Source: an uncultured Granulosicoccaceae bacterium (GTDB lineage Bacteria; Pseudomonadota; Gammaproteobacteria; Granulosicoccales; Granulosicoccaceae). From it: a DNA stretch of 64,000 nt. Positions 25,834 to 35,052 of the stretch are shown piece after piece. The notes under the pieces are model-generated. The model saw only the letters and a list, made by a program, of their open reading frames with translations, searched no databases and had not been told where the DNA came from. Made by a program: the position numbers and the translations under genes. Within the stretch, counting starts at the first letter, position 1. Each line of letters opens with the position of its first letter. The stretch is from assembly GCA_938003855.1 (NCBI GenBank), contig CALKXD010000147.1, forward strand, positions 101,159-165,158. The letters run 5' to 3'.

Positions 25834-27405
25834 ATGGGCAAGATTTTCAGCCGTCTTACGACCACTGTCGCCGCCGTGCTTCTGAGCACTGGCATCGTCG
25901 CCGCAGAGGAGCCAAAGCGGGGAGGGACGCTCGTGATGTCCGCTCCACAAACACCACGCCACCTGAATCCGGCCGTGCAATCGGGCACAGCAACCGGCGC
26001 TCCGGGTGCACAACTTTTTGCGGCCCCACTGCGCTACGATGAAAACTGGGAGCCACAGCCCTATCTGGCAAAATCGTGGGATGTATCAGAGGACGGGTTA
26101 ACTGTCACACTTAATCTGGTCGAAGGTGCCACCTTCCACGATGGCGAGCCCATTACCTCCAGTGACGTGGCTTTCTCGGTGAAAACCGTACAGGAAAACC
26201 ACCCGTTCAAAACCATGTTTGCCCCTGTCGAGTCAGTTGAGACTCCAGACCAAAACACCGCCGTGCTTAAATTGTCGGCACCTCATCCAGCACTGTTACT
26301 GGCTATGTCATCGCAACTACTGCCGATTATCCCCGAGCACGTCTACGGCGATGGACAGGACCCGAAAACGCACCCGCAGAATTCCGAAAATGTGGTGGGG
26401 TCCGGGCCGTTTAAACTGGTTGAATTTAAACGCGACCAGCATATCATTCTAGAACGCAATGAGAATTTTTTCATGGAGGGACGTCCCTACCTGGATAAAA
26501 TAATCATGCGTATCATCAAAGATCCATCAGCGCGCACCATTGCTATCCAGAATGGCGATCTGCACCTGGCCGCGTTTGAGCAAAGCGCACAGAATATCAA
26601 CCGTATTAAAAAGGCCAAAGGCGTCAATGCCACGCCGGACGGTTATGCGGCGATTGGCCCTATTGCCTGGCTTGCTTTTAACACCAAGCGGGAACCCACC
26701 AGTGATATCAATGTAAGAAAAGCGATAGCCTATGCCATCGACCGCAACTTTATCACCAAAGCAATTATGCTCGGCACTGCAGAACCGGCAATGACCGGCA
26801 TCCACCCGGGCAGCCCGTTCTACGAAAAAGACGTAGAAGCCTATGACGTCGATCTAGATCGCGCCAACCAGATTCTAGATGACGCCGGCTACGCGAAAGG
26901 TGACGACGGCATGCGATTCAAGCTGTTTGTCGACTATGGCTGGGCAGATGTAAAAGCAGCAGCGGAATACGTAAAACCACAACTGAAGAAGATCGGTATC
27001 GATGTCTCTGTACGGGCCTCGCCCGACTTCCCGACCTGGGCCAAGCGCATCAGCACCTATGATTTCGACATGACCTGGGATGTTGTCTTCAACTGGGGCG
27101 ATCCAGTCATCGGCGTTCATCGCACCTACCAGAGCTCGAATATCAAGGAAGGTGTTATCTGGTCAAACACCCAACAGTATGAAAACCCTAAAGTCGATGC
27201 TTTGATGGCAGCCGCCGGCAAGGAAACCGATCTGGATAAGCGCAAAGCGCTGTACTCCGAGTTTCAGAAAATACTGGCCGATGAACTCCCCATGTACTGG
27301 GCCTATGCATTGCCTTATCACACGCTGTATAGCGACAAAGTGGGCAATGTACCGAAAGGCATCTGGTCTACCAGCTCACCAATGGACAGAGTGTATCTGA
27401 AGTAG
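25834..27405 (+). CDS. ABC transporter substrate-binding protein, family 5 (peptide/opine type), orphan
   Basis: Periplasmic solute-binding protein of 523 residues. The signal peptide (residues 1-24, cleavage after VAA before EEPKRGG) fixes the start at the ATG at 25834, preceded by AGAGGA; a longer frame from 25765 would bury the signal. Family-5 marks: RGGTLVMSAPQTPRHLNPAV, YLAKSWDVSEDGLTVTLNL, SDVAFSVKTVQ and NENFFMEGRPYLDKI. No permease or ATPase genes are next to it, so its partners are encoded elsewhere. The ligand could be a peptide, opine or similar; unknown. Confidence 0.9.
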   Translation: MGKIFSRLTTTVAAVLLSTGIVAAEEPKRGGTLVMSAPQTPRHLNPAVQSGTATGAPGAQLFAAPLRYDENWEPQPYLAKSWDVSEDGLTVTLNLVEGATFHDGEPITSSDVAFSVKTVQENHPFKTMFAPVESVETPDQNTAVLKLSAPHPALLLAMSSQLLPIIPEHVYGDGQDPKTHPQNSENVVGSGPFKLVEFKRDQHIILERNENFFMEGRPYLDKIIMRIIKDPSARTIAIQNGDLHLAAFEQSAQNINRIKKAKGVNATPDGYAAIGPIAWLAFNTKREPTSDINVRKAIAYAIDRNFITKAIMLGTAEPAMTGIHPGSPFYEKDVEAYDVDLDRANQILDDAGYAKGDDGMRFKLFVDYGWADVKAAAEYVKPQLKKIGIDVSVRASPDFPTWAKRISTYDFDMTWDVVFNWGDPVIGVHRTYQSSNIKEGVIWSNTQQYENPKVDALMAAAGKETDLDKRKALYSEFQKILADELPMYWAYALPYHTLYSDKVGNVPKGIWSTSSPMDRVYLK

Positions 27406-27413
27406 TCCCGGCA

Positions 27414-27442
27414 CCATGGCGAAGCACCCTGCTTCGCCATGG
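27414..27442 (+). terminator. Intrinsic-type terminator after the binding protein
   Basis: Stem arm CCATGGCGAAGCA (13 bp, perfect) with a CCC loop, starting 8 bases after the stop, followed by CTTGTTCT. Strong stem with a mixed T-rich tail. Confidence 0.7.
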
Positions 27443-27486
27443 CTTGTTCTATACTAAATCTCTCATCACTAACTACAGAGAATCTC

Positions 27487-27750
27487 ATGGCCGGTGGATG
27501 GTCACGCGACGGTGCCGTACAAGATCAGATCGACGCAAGTGTGCAGGATGCTGTCAGAAAAGCGCGCGATCAAATGCCCACGGGCGACAGCCTTTCAGAA
27601 TGTGAAGAATGCGAAAAAGCAATCCCGCTGGCCAGACGCGATGCCGTACCGGGAGTTCGCCTTTGCGTTGCCTGCCAGTCTGCTCAGGATGAAAGCGCCG
27701 CCTTAACATCGTTCAATCGCCGCGGCAGCAAAGACAGCCAGCTCAGATAG
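27487..27750 (+). CDS. DksA/TraR-type C4 zinc-finger protein
   Basis: 87-residue protein with the C4 zinc finger of the DksA/TraR family: CEECEKAI and CVACQ about 20 residues apart. It lacks the long coiled coil of DksA and resembles short YbiI-like members, which may bind RNA polymerase's secondary channel or simply be unrelated zinc fingers. GAGA precedes the ATG at 27487. An open frame to 27439 is not needed. Convergent with the SirB1-like gene, 11 bases apart. Confidence 0.82.
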   Translation: MAGGWSRDGAVQDQIDASVQDAVRKARDQMPTGDSLSECEECEKAIPLARRDAVPGVRLCVACQSAQDESAALTSFNRRGSKDSQLR

Positions 27751-27761
27751 CCGGCACTACT

Positions 27762-28496
27762 TTAGTGCAGGCGAGGTGACTCGCTGTAGTGATCGCCTTC
27801 GTTTTCACGCAGATGATCAAGCAGGTTCTGCTGCTGCTGAAGTAGCTCATCGTCTTCTGGAAACAGCATCAATTGGTAGTCGAGGCAGGTCAGCACGACG
27901 TTGGCGTCACCGCTCTGACTGTGGATTACTTTTAGATTCTCCAGCACGCGACGCAGAATCTGGGGAGAATCGGCGTTGTTGAAAAACCGTTCATTGGGCT
28001 CTACTTCCTGACCATAAAGCCCGGACAGAATCTCATAACACTCGCTGCGCTCGACTAATCGACCACCAAAGGGATCAATCAGTTGCTCACGTCCGTCGAG
28101 CTCAACACGCAGCAGAAAATGGCCCGGAAAACTGATACCACGGGCGGTCATACCGTTATCCAACCGCTCGACCACGGCAAGATAGACCAGTGCGATGGTG
28201 ATCGGGATACCCTGCTTGGATTCAATCACCTGGTTTAACAGGCTGTTGGCAACACTGTAATACTGATTGCTGTTGCCGGTGAATTGCTGCTCCACCGCCA
28301 TAAACTCAACCAGTGATTCAGCATCTTTCACCGGGAAACTTCCAGCCTGTTGCACAAGGTCATCGATGCGCGCGATTTCGTCAGCCACGGACAAGCCCGG
28401 TTGAAATTCACCCGCTATCGTCAATGCACAACGCGCCAGATCTATACCGTCAGCAGAGACCGATATTGCATTGAGAAATTGCTTCCGGTAATTCAG
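27762..28496 (-). CDS. SirB1/YchA-family transglutaminase-like protein, apparent non-standard start
   Basis: Protein of the SirB1 (YchA) family with a transglutaminase-like core; role unclear (in E. coli next to prfA/prmC). Core motifs: YYSVANSLLNQVIESKQGIPITIALVYLAV and ARGISFPGHFLLRV. The first TTG/GTG/ATG in frame is TTG at 28424, but in-frame codons before it read as family sequence (RKQFLNAISV, then IDLARCAL), up to a TAG just before 28502. Within that extension the only near-start codon with a site (AGGTAG) is CTG at 28496, giving 244 residues. Either CTG initiates, or the gene starts at TTG 28424 and has lost its N-terminal helix. Confidence 0.75.
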   Translation of the reverse strand: MNYRKQFLNAISVSADGIDLARCALTIAGEFQPGLSVADEIARIDDLVQQAGSFPVKDAESLVEFMAVEQQFTGNSNQYYSVANSLLNQVIESKQGIPITIALVYLAVVERLDNGMTARGISFPGHFLLRVELDGREQLIDPFGGRLVERSECYEILSGLYGQEVEPNERFFNNADSPQILRRVLENLKVIHSQSGDANVVLTCLDYQLMLFPEDDELLQQQQNLLDHLRENEGDHYSESPRLH

Positions 28497-28808
28497 TGGA
28501 TACTACCTGCAGATGCCGTTTTGATCATCAGGATATATTAGCACCGGTCGGCCAATACAAGACCTGCGCGTCCATAGGTAACATTACCACCACTACATTC
28601 AGAATAAGCCGCTGGTGCGTAGGGTAGGCCGGGTACTGTACGCTGTGCTGCACACTGATCGGTGCGCCGCACGGCTCCGGTTTTGTTGACAAGGGCAACG
28701 CTGCGTTGCACATCGATACACGCCATGCAAAAACTGAGGCGTCACTGCCGATGACTGAACGGCGTCAGGCACGTACCCCCGGAACAAATTCACAGAGACC
28801 GCGTAACA
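28497..28808. other. Intergenic region without a recognisable gene
   Basis: About 310 bases between divergent SirB1-like (minus) and EEP (plus) genes. Short open frames on both strands (for example near 28599-28793 minus) have no ribosome binding site or recognisable sequence. Must contain two promoters; none stands out. Confidence 0.45.
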
Positions 28809-29735
28809 ATGGTGAAACTTGTCCGATCTACCGGATTATTAATAAGCGCCGCAGCGCTGTTGAGCCTGTTGTCGCTATTAAGCACACAGCACTGGTTGTT
28901 CGATCTGCTGGCAAATTTCAGACTGCAGTATCTGGTGACCGGCGCTATCGCCCTGCCCTTGCTGCTATGGTGTAAATCAACCCGGCCCGCCTTGATCGTG
29001 CTTGCCGTTATGGCGGTTCATGCGGTTGATGTGGCTCGCTCACAGTATCCACAACGGCAGATACAGGCCAACGCCAACCCGGTGCTGCGTGTGATGAGCA
29101 GTAACCTGCTTGCGTCGAACTCAGCGCACACTGATGTGATCGCACAGATCAATACACTGCAGCCCGATCTGATCGTTTTTCAGGAATACACGCACGCCTG
29201 GCACAGTGCTCTGTCGAGGTTATCCGGTCTCTATCAACACGGTATTTTCAAGCCGCTCAACAGCCCATTCGGGATAGCGCTCTACAGCAAACATCCGCTG
29301 CGTGAAACAGGACTGCTGATCAACAACAGCGTACCGGAAATAAACGCCCTTGTGACATTCAACGACAGGCAGATCGCGGTCCACGGTGTGCACATCAAGC
29401 CGCCGATATCCAGCGCATTTCACAGCGACAGAAATCAACACCTGCGACAACTGGCAAACTACACAAAGACCGCAACCACAGCGCTGCTGGTACTTGGCGA
29501 CTTCAACACAACACCATGGTCCGGTCATTTCCGGCAGTTTGTGCACACCGCAAAGTTACACGACGCACGCCGCGGCTTCGGGGTCAAACCCACCTGGCCG
29601 GCGTCGATACTGCCACTGCAGATACCGATCGATCATATCTTTGTAAATGACGCGCTGGATGTAGTTGCCATTGATACAGCCAGCGTCGAAGGCTCAGACC
29701 ATAAACTGCTGTGGGCCGATCTCAGATTACGATAA
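28809..29735 (+). CDS. Membrane-anchored endonuclease/exonuclease/phosphatase-family protein
   Basis: 308 residues. Three N-terminal membrane helices (about 8-75) are followed by an EEP domain (about 90-308), which should face the periplasm. Catalytic elements are intact: MSSNLLASN, QEYTHAW (metal Glu), VHIKPP, LGDFNTTPWSG (Asp and Asn), IDHIFV and the final SDHKLLWADL (Asp-His). Similar proteins occur widely in Gammaproteobacteria; substrates may be nucleic acids, phospholipids or other phosphodiesters. Confidence 0.85.
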   Translation: MVKLVRSTGLLISAAALLSLLSLLSTQHWLFDLLANFRLQYLVTGAIALPLLLWCKSTRPALIVLAVMAVHAVDVARSQYPQRQIQANANPVLRVMSSNLLASNSAHTDVIAQINTLQPDLIVFQEYTHAWHSALSRLSGLYQHGIFKPLNSPFGIALYSKHPLRETGLLINNSVPEINALVTFNDRQIAVHGVHIKPPISSAFHSDRNQHLRQLANYTKTATTALLVLGDFNTTPWSGHFRQFVHTAKLHDARRGFGVKPTWPASILPLQIPIDHIFVNDALDVVAIDTASVEGSDHKLLWADLRLR

Positions 29736-29959
29736 CGGACCGGGCAACTCACAGCCGGGAGGCAGGTCAGTTTTGTGGTGTGGACTGTCGACAGCATCGC
29801 AATTCTTTTGGATGCCAACCGCAGCAGCCACAAGCCGCAAATAAACCGCAAACGAAGCAGTGCAGCATCGCGGCGGACCGATAACAATTATTCGACGACA
29901 AGGGATGAATTAGCGGTACCCTGTCCCCCCAATCGATCATTGATGCGGTCTTCCTTCCA

Positions 29960-30841
29960 GTGCTACGCCAACGCCCGTCCAGCTACGACTATTTCCTTCT
30001 CTGCAGTCTCGCCGCGGTGTTTGGCAGCAGCTTTATATTTACCGGCATCAGTGTCCGCGACATCCCCCCGGCAACGGTAGTGACAGCGCGACTGGGTATC
30101 GCGGCGGTCCTGGTATTACTGGTGCTGGTATGGAAAAAACAAGCGTTGCCAGGCAGGGGTAAAACCTGGTTTTACATCATCACCGCAGCGGCTTTCGGCA
30201 ACGCCATACCGTTTTGCCTGATCTCCTGGGGACAGGTAAAAGTAGAAGCCGGGTTGACCGCAATTTTCATGGCAGTCATGCCGTTGTCTACCATCGTACT
30301 GGCACAGCTATTTACCGATGATGAAAAACTCAATCGATGGAAAGTTGCCAGCGTACTTTGCGGGATCGCCGGGGTAGTCATTCTCATGGGGCCATCAACA
30401 CTGCGGGGCATCGGTGATGACACACTACGCCAACTGGCGATTCTGACTGCCGCCGTGTGTTACGCGATCAACGCAATAATTACCCGTAAGCTCGCGGCCC
30501 TGCCAAAGCTGCCAATGATTGGCGCACTACTGCTGGTGAGCACTATGATGGTGTTGCCAATAAGCCTGATGATGGATCAGCCGTGGCAATTAAGTTATTC
30601 ACTGCCACCGGTATTATCCATTGTGATACTGGCCATATTCCCGACAGCCATCGCCACCTGGATGCTGCTCGCTATCATTGACCGGCAGGGCGCATCGTTT
30701 CTCAGCCAGATAAATTTTATGGTGCCTTTATTCGGTGTGCTGTTCGGCGCGATCTTTCTGCATGAACGCTTATCAGCCAACGCATATTTTGCACTGGCAG
30801 TCATACTGCTGGCGATTGCCTTGTCGCGCCGCGGAAGCTAG
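29960..30841 (+). CDS. EamA/DMT-family transporter
   Basis: 293-residue drug/metabolite transporter with ten expected membrane helices in two EamA repeats. First repeat starts near FGSSFIFTGISVRDIPPATVVTARL, second near TAAVCYAINAIITRKLA; the ending LFGVLFGAIFLHERLSANAYFALAVILLAIALSRR is typical. Start is a GTG; the ribosome binding site is poor. Substrate unknown. The 224 bases upstream contain no gene I can support. Confidence 0.88.
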   Translation: MLRQRPSSYDYFLLCSLAAVFGSSFIFTGISVRDIPPATVVTARLGIAAVLVLLVLVWKKQALPGRGKTWFYIITAAAFGNAIPFCLISWGQVKVEAGLTAIFMAVMPLSTIVLAQLFTDDEKLNRWKVASVLCGIAGVVILMGPSTLRGIGDDTLRQLAILTAAVCYAINAIITRKLAALPKLPMIGALLLVSTMMVLPISLMMDQPWQLSYSLPPVLSIVILAIFPTAIATWMLLAIIDRQGASFLSQINFMVPLFGVLFGAIFLHERLSANAYFALAVILLAIALSRRGS

Positions 30842-30955
30842 AGGTTCGGGGTTGACTGTCGATTTCCCCCGGCATTCATAAGAACCGCGATGTCACCAGA
30901 GGGGGTAACAGCATTCGATAGAGCCCACCGGAACAGGGCAGTTATTGCCCACGCT

Positions 30956-31600
30956 CTATAGACCAAACGCCATGCTCTCTATATTTTCCAGAAGAAAAGT
31001 CAAACCAACACCGGTCGCAACAGCACAGGCCAGTCGGGCACGGACATCAGCGGCAGTCAGCGCCCCCAGCATGCGGGTCACCGCCAGACCACTGCCCACC
31101 GCCAGCAACCATTGCACGACTGACAAACCGATCAGGTAGCCGATCAGCACCGATGGCGCAACCATTTCCTGCAGTACCAGGGTTTGACCGAACGCCCACC
31201 CGTGGCACACCCCCAGACCGGCGAACAACAGAATCAGAGGCATGAGCGTCAGTGTTTTTCCAAACACGCCGATACTGCCCAGCAACAGAATCGATGCTGC
31301 GACCAGAATCTCTGAAGCGGGTAGAACAACCCCCGCCATATTGATCGCAACGCCGGCAATAACACCGCCTATCAGCGCCACAGGCGCACTGACAGCATAG
31401 CCGGCGTAACTGGCCAGTACACCCGCAAGAAGAATGAAAAACAGATGATCAAAGCCCAGTATCGGGTGGCCAATGCCGGACAACAGACCGTGACTGAACG
31501 TCTCCATTGGCAGGCCGCCAAGTGGGTGATGAGCCAGCACAGGCTGCGTCAGCAGCAAAGCGCCTGCGATCAGTAATACAGATGAGCTTGTTCGAGTCAT
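30956..31600 (-). CDS. hupE: HupE/UreJ-family membrane protein
   Basis: 214-residue protein with a signal sequence (about 1-23, ending VLAHHP) and six to seven membrane helices. The HupE signature is visible: HPLGG, then GIGHPILGFDHLFFILLAGVLA, and CHGWAFG later; these His and Asp residues are thought to bind nickel or cobalt during uptake. No hydrogenase or urease gene is in the window, so it may be a stand-alone metal importer. No B12 or NiCo riboswitch is visible in the 71-base upstream gap. Confidence 0.88.
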   Translation of the reverse strand: MTRTSSSVLLIAGALLLTQPVLAHHPLGGLPMETFSHGLLSGIGHPILGFDHLFFILLAGVLASYAGYAVSAPVALIGGVIAGVAINMAGVVLPASEILVAASILLLGSIGVFGKTLTLMPLILLFAGLGVCHGWAFGQTLVLQEMVAPSVLIGYLIGLSVVQWLLAVGSGLAVTRMLGALTAADVRARLACAVATGVGLTFLLENIESMAFGL

Positions 31601-31671
31601 TGGTGATTCCGAAGTGTCAGGTCACCGGCATTATGCTCATGGATTACTGCTATTGTCATCTGCCAGCGACG

Positions 31672-31962
31672 CTAAACTCCCTCAACGATGGTTTGCACAC
31701 TGGTCGACGCCGACATGCGAAGTTGCCTGGCTTGTGCGTATTCATCCGAGTGATACCACTGACGGGCAGCGTCGTAGCTCGGAAAGCGGATAATCACATT
31801 GCGATCACCGGGCGGTGTTCCCTCATGGCTTTCCGCCTTGCCGCCACGCACCAGAAACTCACCACCGAAGTGCTCAATGGTTGGCAGTACCAGCTTGATA
31901 TAGCGACTGTAGATTTCGGTGTTTGACACATTGATCTGGGCGATGACGTATCCGTAGGGCAT
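31672..31962 (-). CDS. DUF1330-family protein
   Basis: 96-residue alpha-beta ferredoxin-like protein of DUF1330: YVIAQINVSNTEIYSRYI, GGEFLVRGGK and FPSYDAARQWYHSDEYAQAR are typical. Some relatives act as monooxygenase-like dimers, but no activity is established. Upstream of hupE by 71 bases and downstream of the FAD oxidoreductase by 72 bases, same strand. Confidence 0.88.
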   Translation of the reverse strand: MPYGYVIAQINVSNTEIYSRYIKLVLPTIEHFGGEFLVRGGKAESHEGTPPGDRNVIIRFPSYDAARQWYHSDEYAQARQLRMSASTSVQTIVEGV

Positions 31963-32034
31963 AGTAAAGCTCGGTGGCTATCAGGGCTAAACCCGACTTT
32001 ACCTCAGATGACGCTCAATGAGTGACGATGACTC

Positions 32035-33375
32035 CTATAGCGCCGGCCCCAGCTCTATCGACGAGCCATCACTGAAGCGATTAAACCGGAAACGGCTAAT
32101 GTCATGCGCTGGTGTTTGGTTGCGGACAAGCTCAGCTACCAGTTTGCCGGCAGCCGGCCCGATACCAAAACCGTGCCCGCTGAATCCGGTCGCGAGCACC
32201 AGTCCTTTAGGCGACGGTGCATAGTCAATCACCGGGACCACATCGGGCATGGTGTCGATCATGCCCGCCCAACTGTGGGCCACCTGAACGTCACGTAAGG
32301 CCGGCAGGCGCTTTCTGGCGCGCTGCATAATCTTTGCAGCGGCACGCTGATTGGGCTCGGGGTTGAGAACACGATTGCGCTCAAATGGCGTTTGCTCATC
32401 GGCCTGCCAGCGTCGCGCAGTACGCCAGCTGTCGGGGAAATCCACCGGCTGCGCGGGCCTGACCCGGTAGGTGTCCCACTCAGTCATCATGGCGGGAATA
32501 AATTTCCCGAAATTGCGCACGGAATCGGGCCCTATAAAGTGCTCTGTCAGATCACACAGCGCCAGTGAATAACCGCCATCCTGTCGACGACGGAAGGCGA
32601 GCTTTTCGTCCGCTGCGTTACCGGAATATATATCCGCCGCAGCGCTGGTGGCTACCACGGTGGAACGCACCGTCAGCTGTGGCAGTGCAATGCCGATATT
32701 ACGTGCAAACAACGAGGACCACGCACCAGCGGCTAACACCACACGGTTGCAGCGCACCACACCGTGCTCAGTGACCACAGCGCTGATTTCACCATCGGTC
32801 TGATCGACGGTGCGCACTGCGCAGTTCTCACGAATCACCACACCACGCTTGTGCGCGGCACGTGCCAGTGCAGGCACCGCGACCCACGGTTCCGCGCGGC
32901 CATCACTGGCCGTGTACGACGCACCCAGCCACTGACCGGGCCTGGCATCAATCAGCTGCTCGACCTCTGCCGCTGTCAGCATTCTGGTATCGAGCTGATG
33001 CTGTCTGGCATATTCCAGCCACTGCTCACGTCGCGCCAGTTTGTTCTCGGTGCTGGCCAGATAGATCACACCGGTCTGACGAAAGCCAAGATCCTCACCG
33101 ATCTCCTGTGCCAGTGACTGCCAGATTCGATTAGCTTCCATCATGACAGGGAGTTCCGCCGGATCGCGGTTGTGCTGGCGCACCCAGCCCCAGTTGCGCG
33201 ATGACTGCTCTCCGGCCACCCGACCTTTATCGCACAGCAACACACTGACGCCACTGCCGGCCAGGTAATAGGCCGTGCAGACGCCGATTATACCGCCGCC
33301 GATGACAACCACATCGACGGCATCCGGAAGCGGATCGCTGAAGTTCACAGGGGAGGCTGTCGAGATCGTGGTCAC
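32035..33375 (-). CDS. FAD-dependent oxidoreductase of the DAO family
   Basis: 446-residue flavoprotein of the D-amino acid oxidase/sarcosine oxidase superfamily. VVVIGGGIIGVCTAYYLAGSG is the dinucleotide fold, EQSSRNWGWVRQHNRDPAE is the flavin-contact segment common in this group, and GLVLATGFSGHGFGIGPAAGKL is the C-terminal FAD site. Substrates of relatives include glycine betaine derivatives, amino acids and amines; not assignable here. GTG start with GGA five bases upstream; 33 bases after the pseudouridine synthase stop, so probably co-transcribed. Confidence 0.85.
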   Translation of the reverse strand: MTTISTASPVNFSDPLPDAVDVVVIGGGIIGVCTAYYLAGSGVSVLLCDKGRVAGEQSSRNWGWVRQHNRDPAELPVMMEANRIWQSLAQEIGEDLGFRQTGVIYLASTENKLARREQWLEYARQHQLDTRMLTAAEVEQLIDARPGQWLGASYTASDGRAEPWVAVPALARAAHKRGVVIRENCAVRTVDQTDGEISAVVTEHGVVRCNRVVLAAGAWSSLFARNIGIALPQLTVRSTVVATSAAADIYSGNAADEKLAFRRRQDGGYSLALCDLTEHFIGPDSVRNFGKFIPAMMTEWDTYRVRPAQPVDFPDSWRTARRWQADEQTPFERNRVLNPEPNQRAAAKIMQRARKRLPALRDVQVAHSWAGMIDTMPDVVPVIDYAPSPKGLVLATGFSGHGFGIGPAAGKLVAELVRNQTPAHDISRFRFNRFSDGSSIELGPAL

Positions 33376-33408
33376 TTTATTCCGGTCATTTCTGTTGGCC
33401 GTACCTGA

Positions 33409-35052
33409 TTAAAAAGGAACAGCAGAAGTAAAAGTCACCCGCTCACCACTGAGCGGGTGGTCAAAACTTATCGACGCGGCATGCAGACACAATCGCGAGG
33501 CGGCGCGGCCGTAGAGTTCATCCCCGACAATAGCAGCGTTCAGTCCCTGCGCGTGAGCCGTGTGAACGCGCAGCTGATGAGTACGACCGGTCTGCGGATA
33601 CAGCTCAATTCGAGTGGTGTCTTGATTGCTGTCTACCACGCGATATCGCGTTACTGCCGCTTTGCCATGCTGCGCGCAGACACACTGGCGCGGCCGGTCG
33701 TCGATATCAACCCGCAATGGCAGTTCGATAATTCCCTGTAATGGATTTACCCTGCCTGTCACGACAGCAAGATACTTTTTGGTTACCTCACGACGCTGAA
33801 ATTGCTGCTGCAAACGACTGCGCAGTGCTGCAGAGCGGGCCGCCACCAGTAACCCCGACGTCGCCTGATCGAGCCTGTGCACCAGCATATCCGACTGAGT
33901 GTCCGGATAGCGTTGTCGCAAACGGGACTCGACAGAATCCGACAGTCGCTTACCCGGAACCGACAACATACCGGCCGGTTTGTCGACCACAACAATACTG
34001 CTGTCTTCGAAGACCACCACAGGCTCATTATCGGTAAATGCCGCTGGCTGCTCATGACGCGGCACGGTCACCGTCAGACCACGCAGCATAAATGGCAGAA
34101 TCGGTCCACACTTGCCACGACAGGCTGGATAATACTGGCGATGATGCCTGATCCCGCCGCTGGGCTCGGCGCCCCACCAGAACTCGCCGAGACACACGGG
34201 CTCAAGCTGACATTGATAACAATATTGCAGTAGCTTTATCGCGACGCAGTCTCCGGTGCCGGACGGGGGCATTTTATCGGTGAAGAAACGCTCGATCGCA
34301 GCATGTCCGGCGCTGGCATTGCAGAGATTGTAGCCCGCAAAAACAGCTTGCTGCAGTGATCGGGACAGCGATGCCCGCTGCTTGGCCAGTGCATCGATCC
34401 GCTGTTGAAACTGCCCGATAGATTGCTCAGCGGTGGCAATTCTATTGCGCCAGTGGACTGATAGCTCACGGTAGCGACGTTTATCACCACTGCTCTGAGC
34501 CGCCAGTGATGCCAATGACTCTGTCAGGCTATCTGCCGTACCGGCATGCAGTTGCTGTCGTTGATTAGCGCGTGCTTCACGCCGCCTCAGATGCTCTTGT
34601 TTCAGTTGCTGCAGGTGTTGGCAGGCTTCTGCCTGTAAGCGCTTTTTTTCGTTGACCGCCTGTTGCAGATCAGCACTGTTTTTTAGCGCCCGCAGACGCG
34701 ATGCCATTGTTTTTAAGCGCGCTTCACCGGCGGGTAAAAAGCAACGCCGCTGTTCAATATCAAACACCGGCGGCACAAAGCCCGGCACCGACCATTCACT
34801 ACCCAACATGCCCGAGAACGCTGATAGATAAGCAAACTGATTGTCGGTGGTTTTTACTACCAGCGCTCCGAGCATTTTCCCGCCGCCGCTGCGATGAAAC
34901 TGATGCGTGGTCGTTAGCTGAGGTAATCGCGCCATCAGCAACTCACAGGCCTGTCGGGCCAGCGCGTGCGGTTGCATTTCAAACGGACTGGGGAAGTCCA
35001 CCGGCGGTGTTACAGAGGGCGTAAAGCCCGTGATCAAAGACGCCTGTGTCAC
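33409..35052 (-). CDS. RluA-family pseudouridine synthase with large N-terminal extension
   Basis: 547 residues. The C-terminal third (about 335-547) is an RluA-type synthase converting uridine to pseudouridine in rRNA or tRNA: VVVDKPAGMLSVPG, catalytic HRLDQATSGLLVAA and QTGRTHQLRVH. The N-terminal ~330 residues are not S4-like. They contain a beta-rich part (about 45-95), a long Gln/Arg/Leu-rich coiled coil (about 105-235) and a region with CYQCQLEPVCLGEFWWG and YPACRGKCGPIL, whose cysteines may bind metal. Similar long RluA-like proteins are known from Gammaproteobacteria. Start is GTG with a 4-base GTGA overlap with the aldo-keto reductase stop. Confidence 0.85.
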   Translation of the reverse strand: MTQASLITGFTPSVTPPVDFPSPFEMQPHALARQACELLMARLPQLTTTHQFHRSGGGKMLGALVVKTTDNQFAYLSAFSGMLGSEWSVPGFVPPVFDIEQRRCFLPAGEARLKTMASRLRALKNSADLQQAVNEKKRLQAEACQHLQQLKQEHLRRREARANQRQQLHAGTADSLTESLASLAAQSSGDKRRYRELSVHWRNRIATAEQSIGQFQQRIDALAKQRASLSRSLQQAVFAGYNLCNASAGHAAIERFFTDKMPPSGTGDCVAIKLLQYCYQCQLEPVCLGEFWWGAEPSGGIRHHRQYYPACRGKCGPILPFMLRGLTVTVPRHEQPAAFTDNEPVVVFEDSSIVVVDKPAGMLSVPGKRLSDSVESRLRQRYPDTQSDMLVHRLDQATSGLLVAARSAALRSRLQQQFQRREVTKKYLAVVTGRVNPLQGIIELPLRVDIDDRPRQCVCAQHGKAAVTRYRVVDSNQDTTRIELYPQTGRTHQLRVHTAHAQGLNAAIVGDELYGRAASRLCLHAASISFDHPLSGERVTFTSAVPF

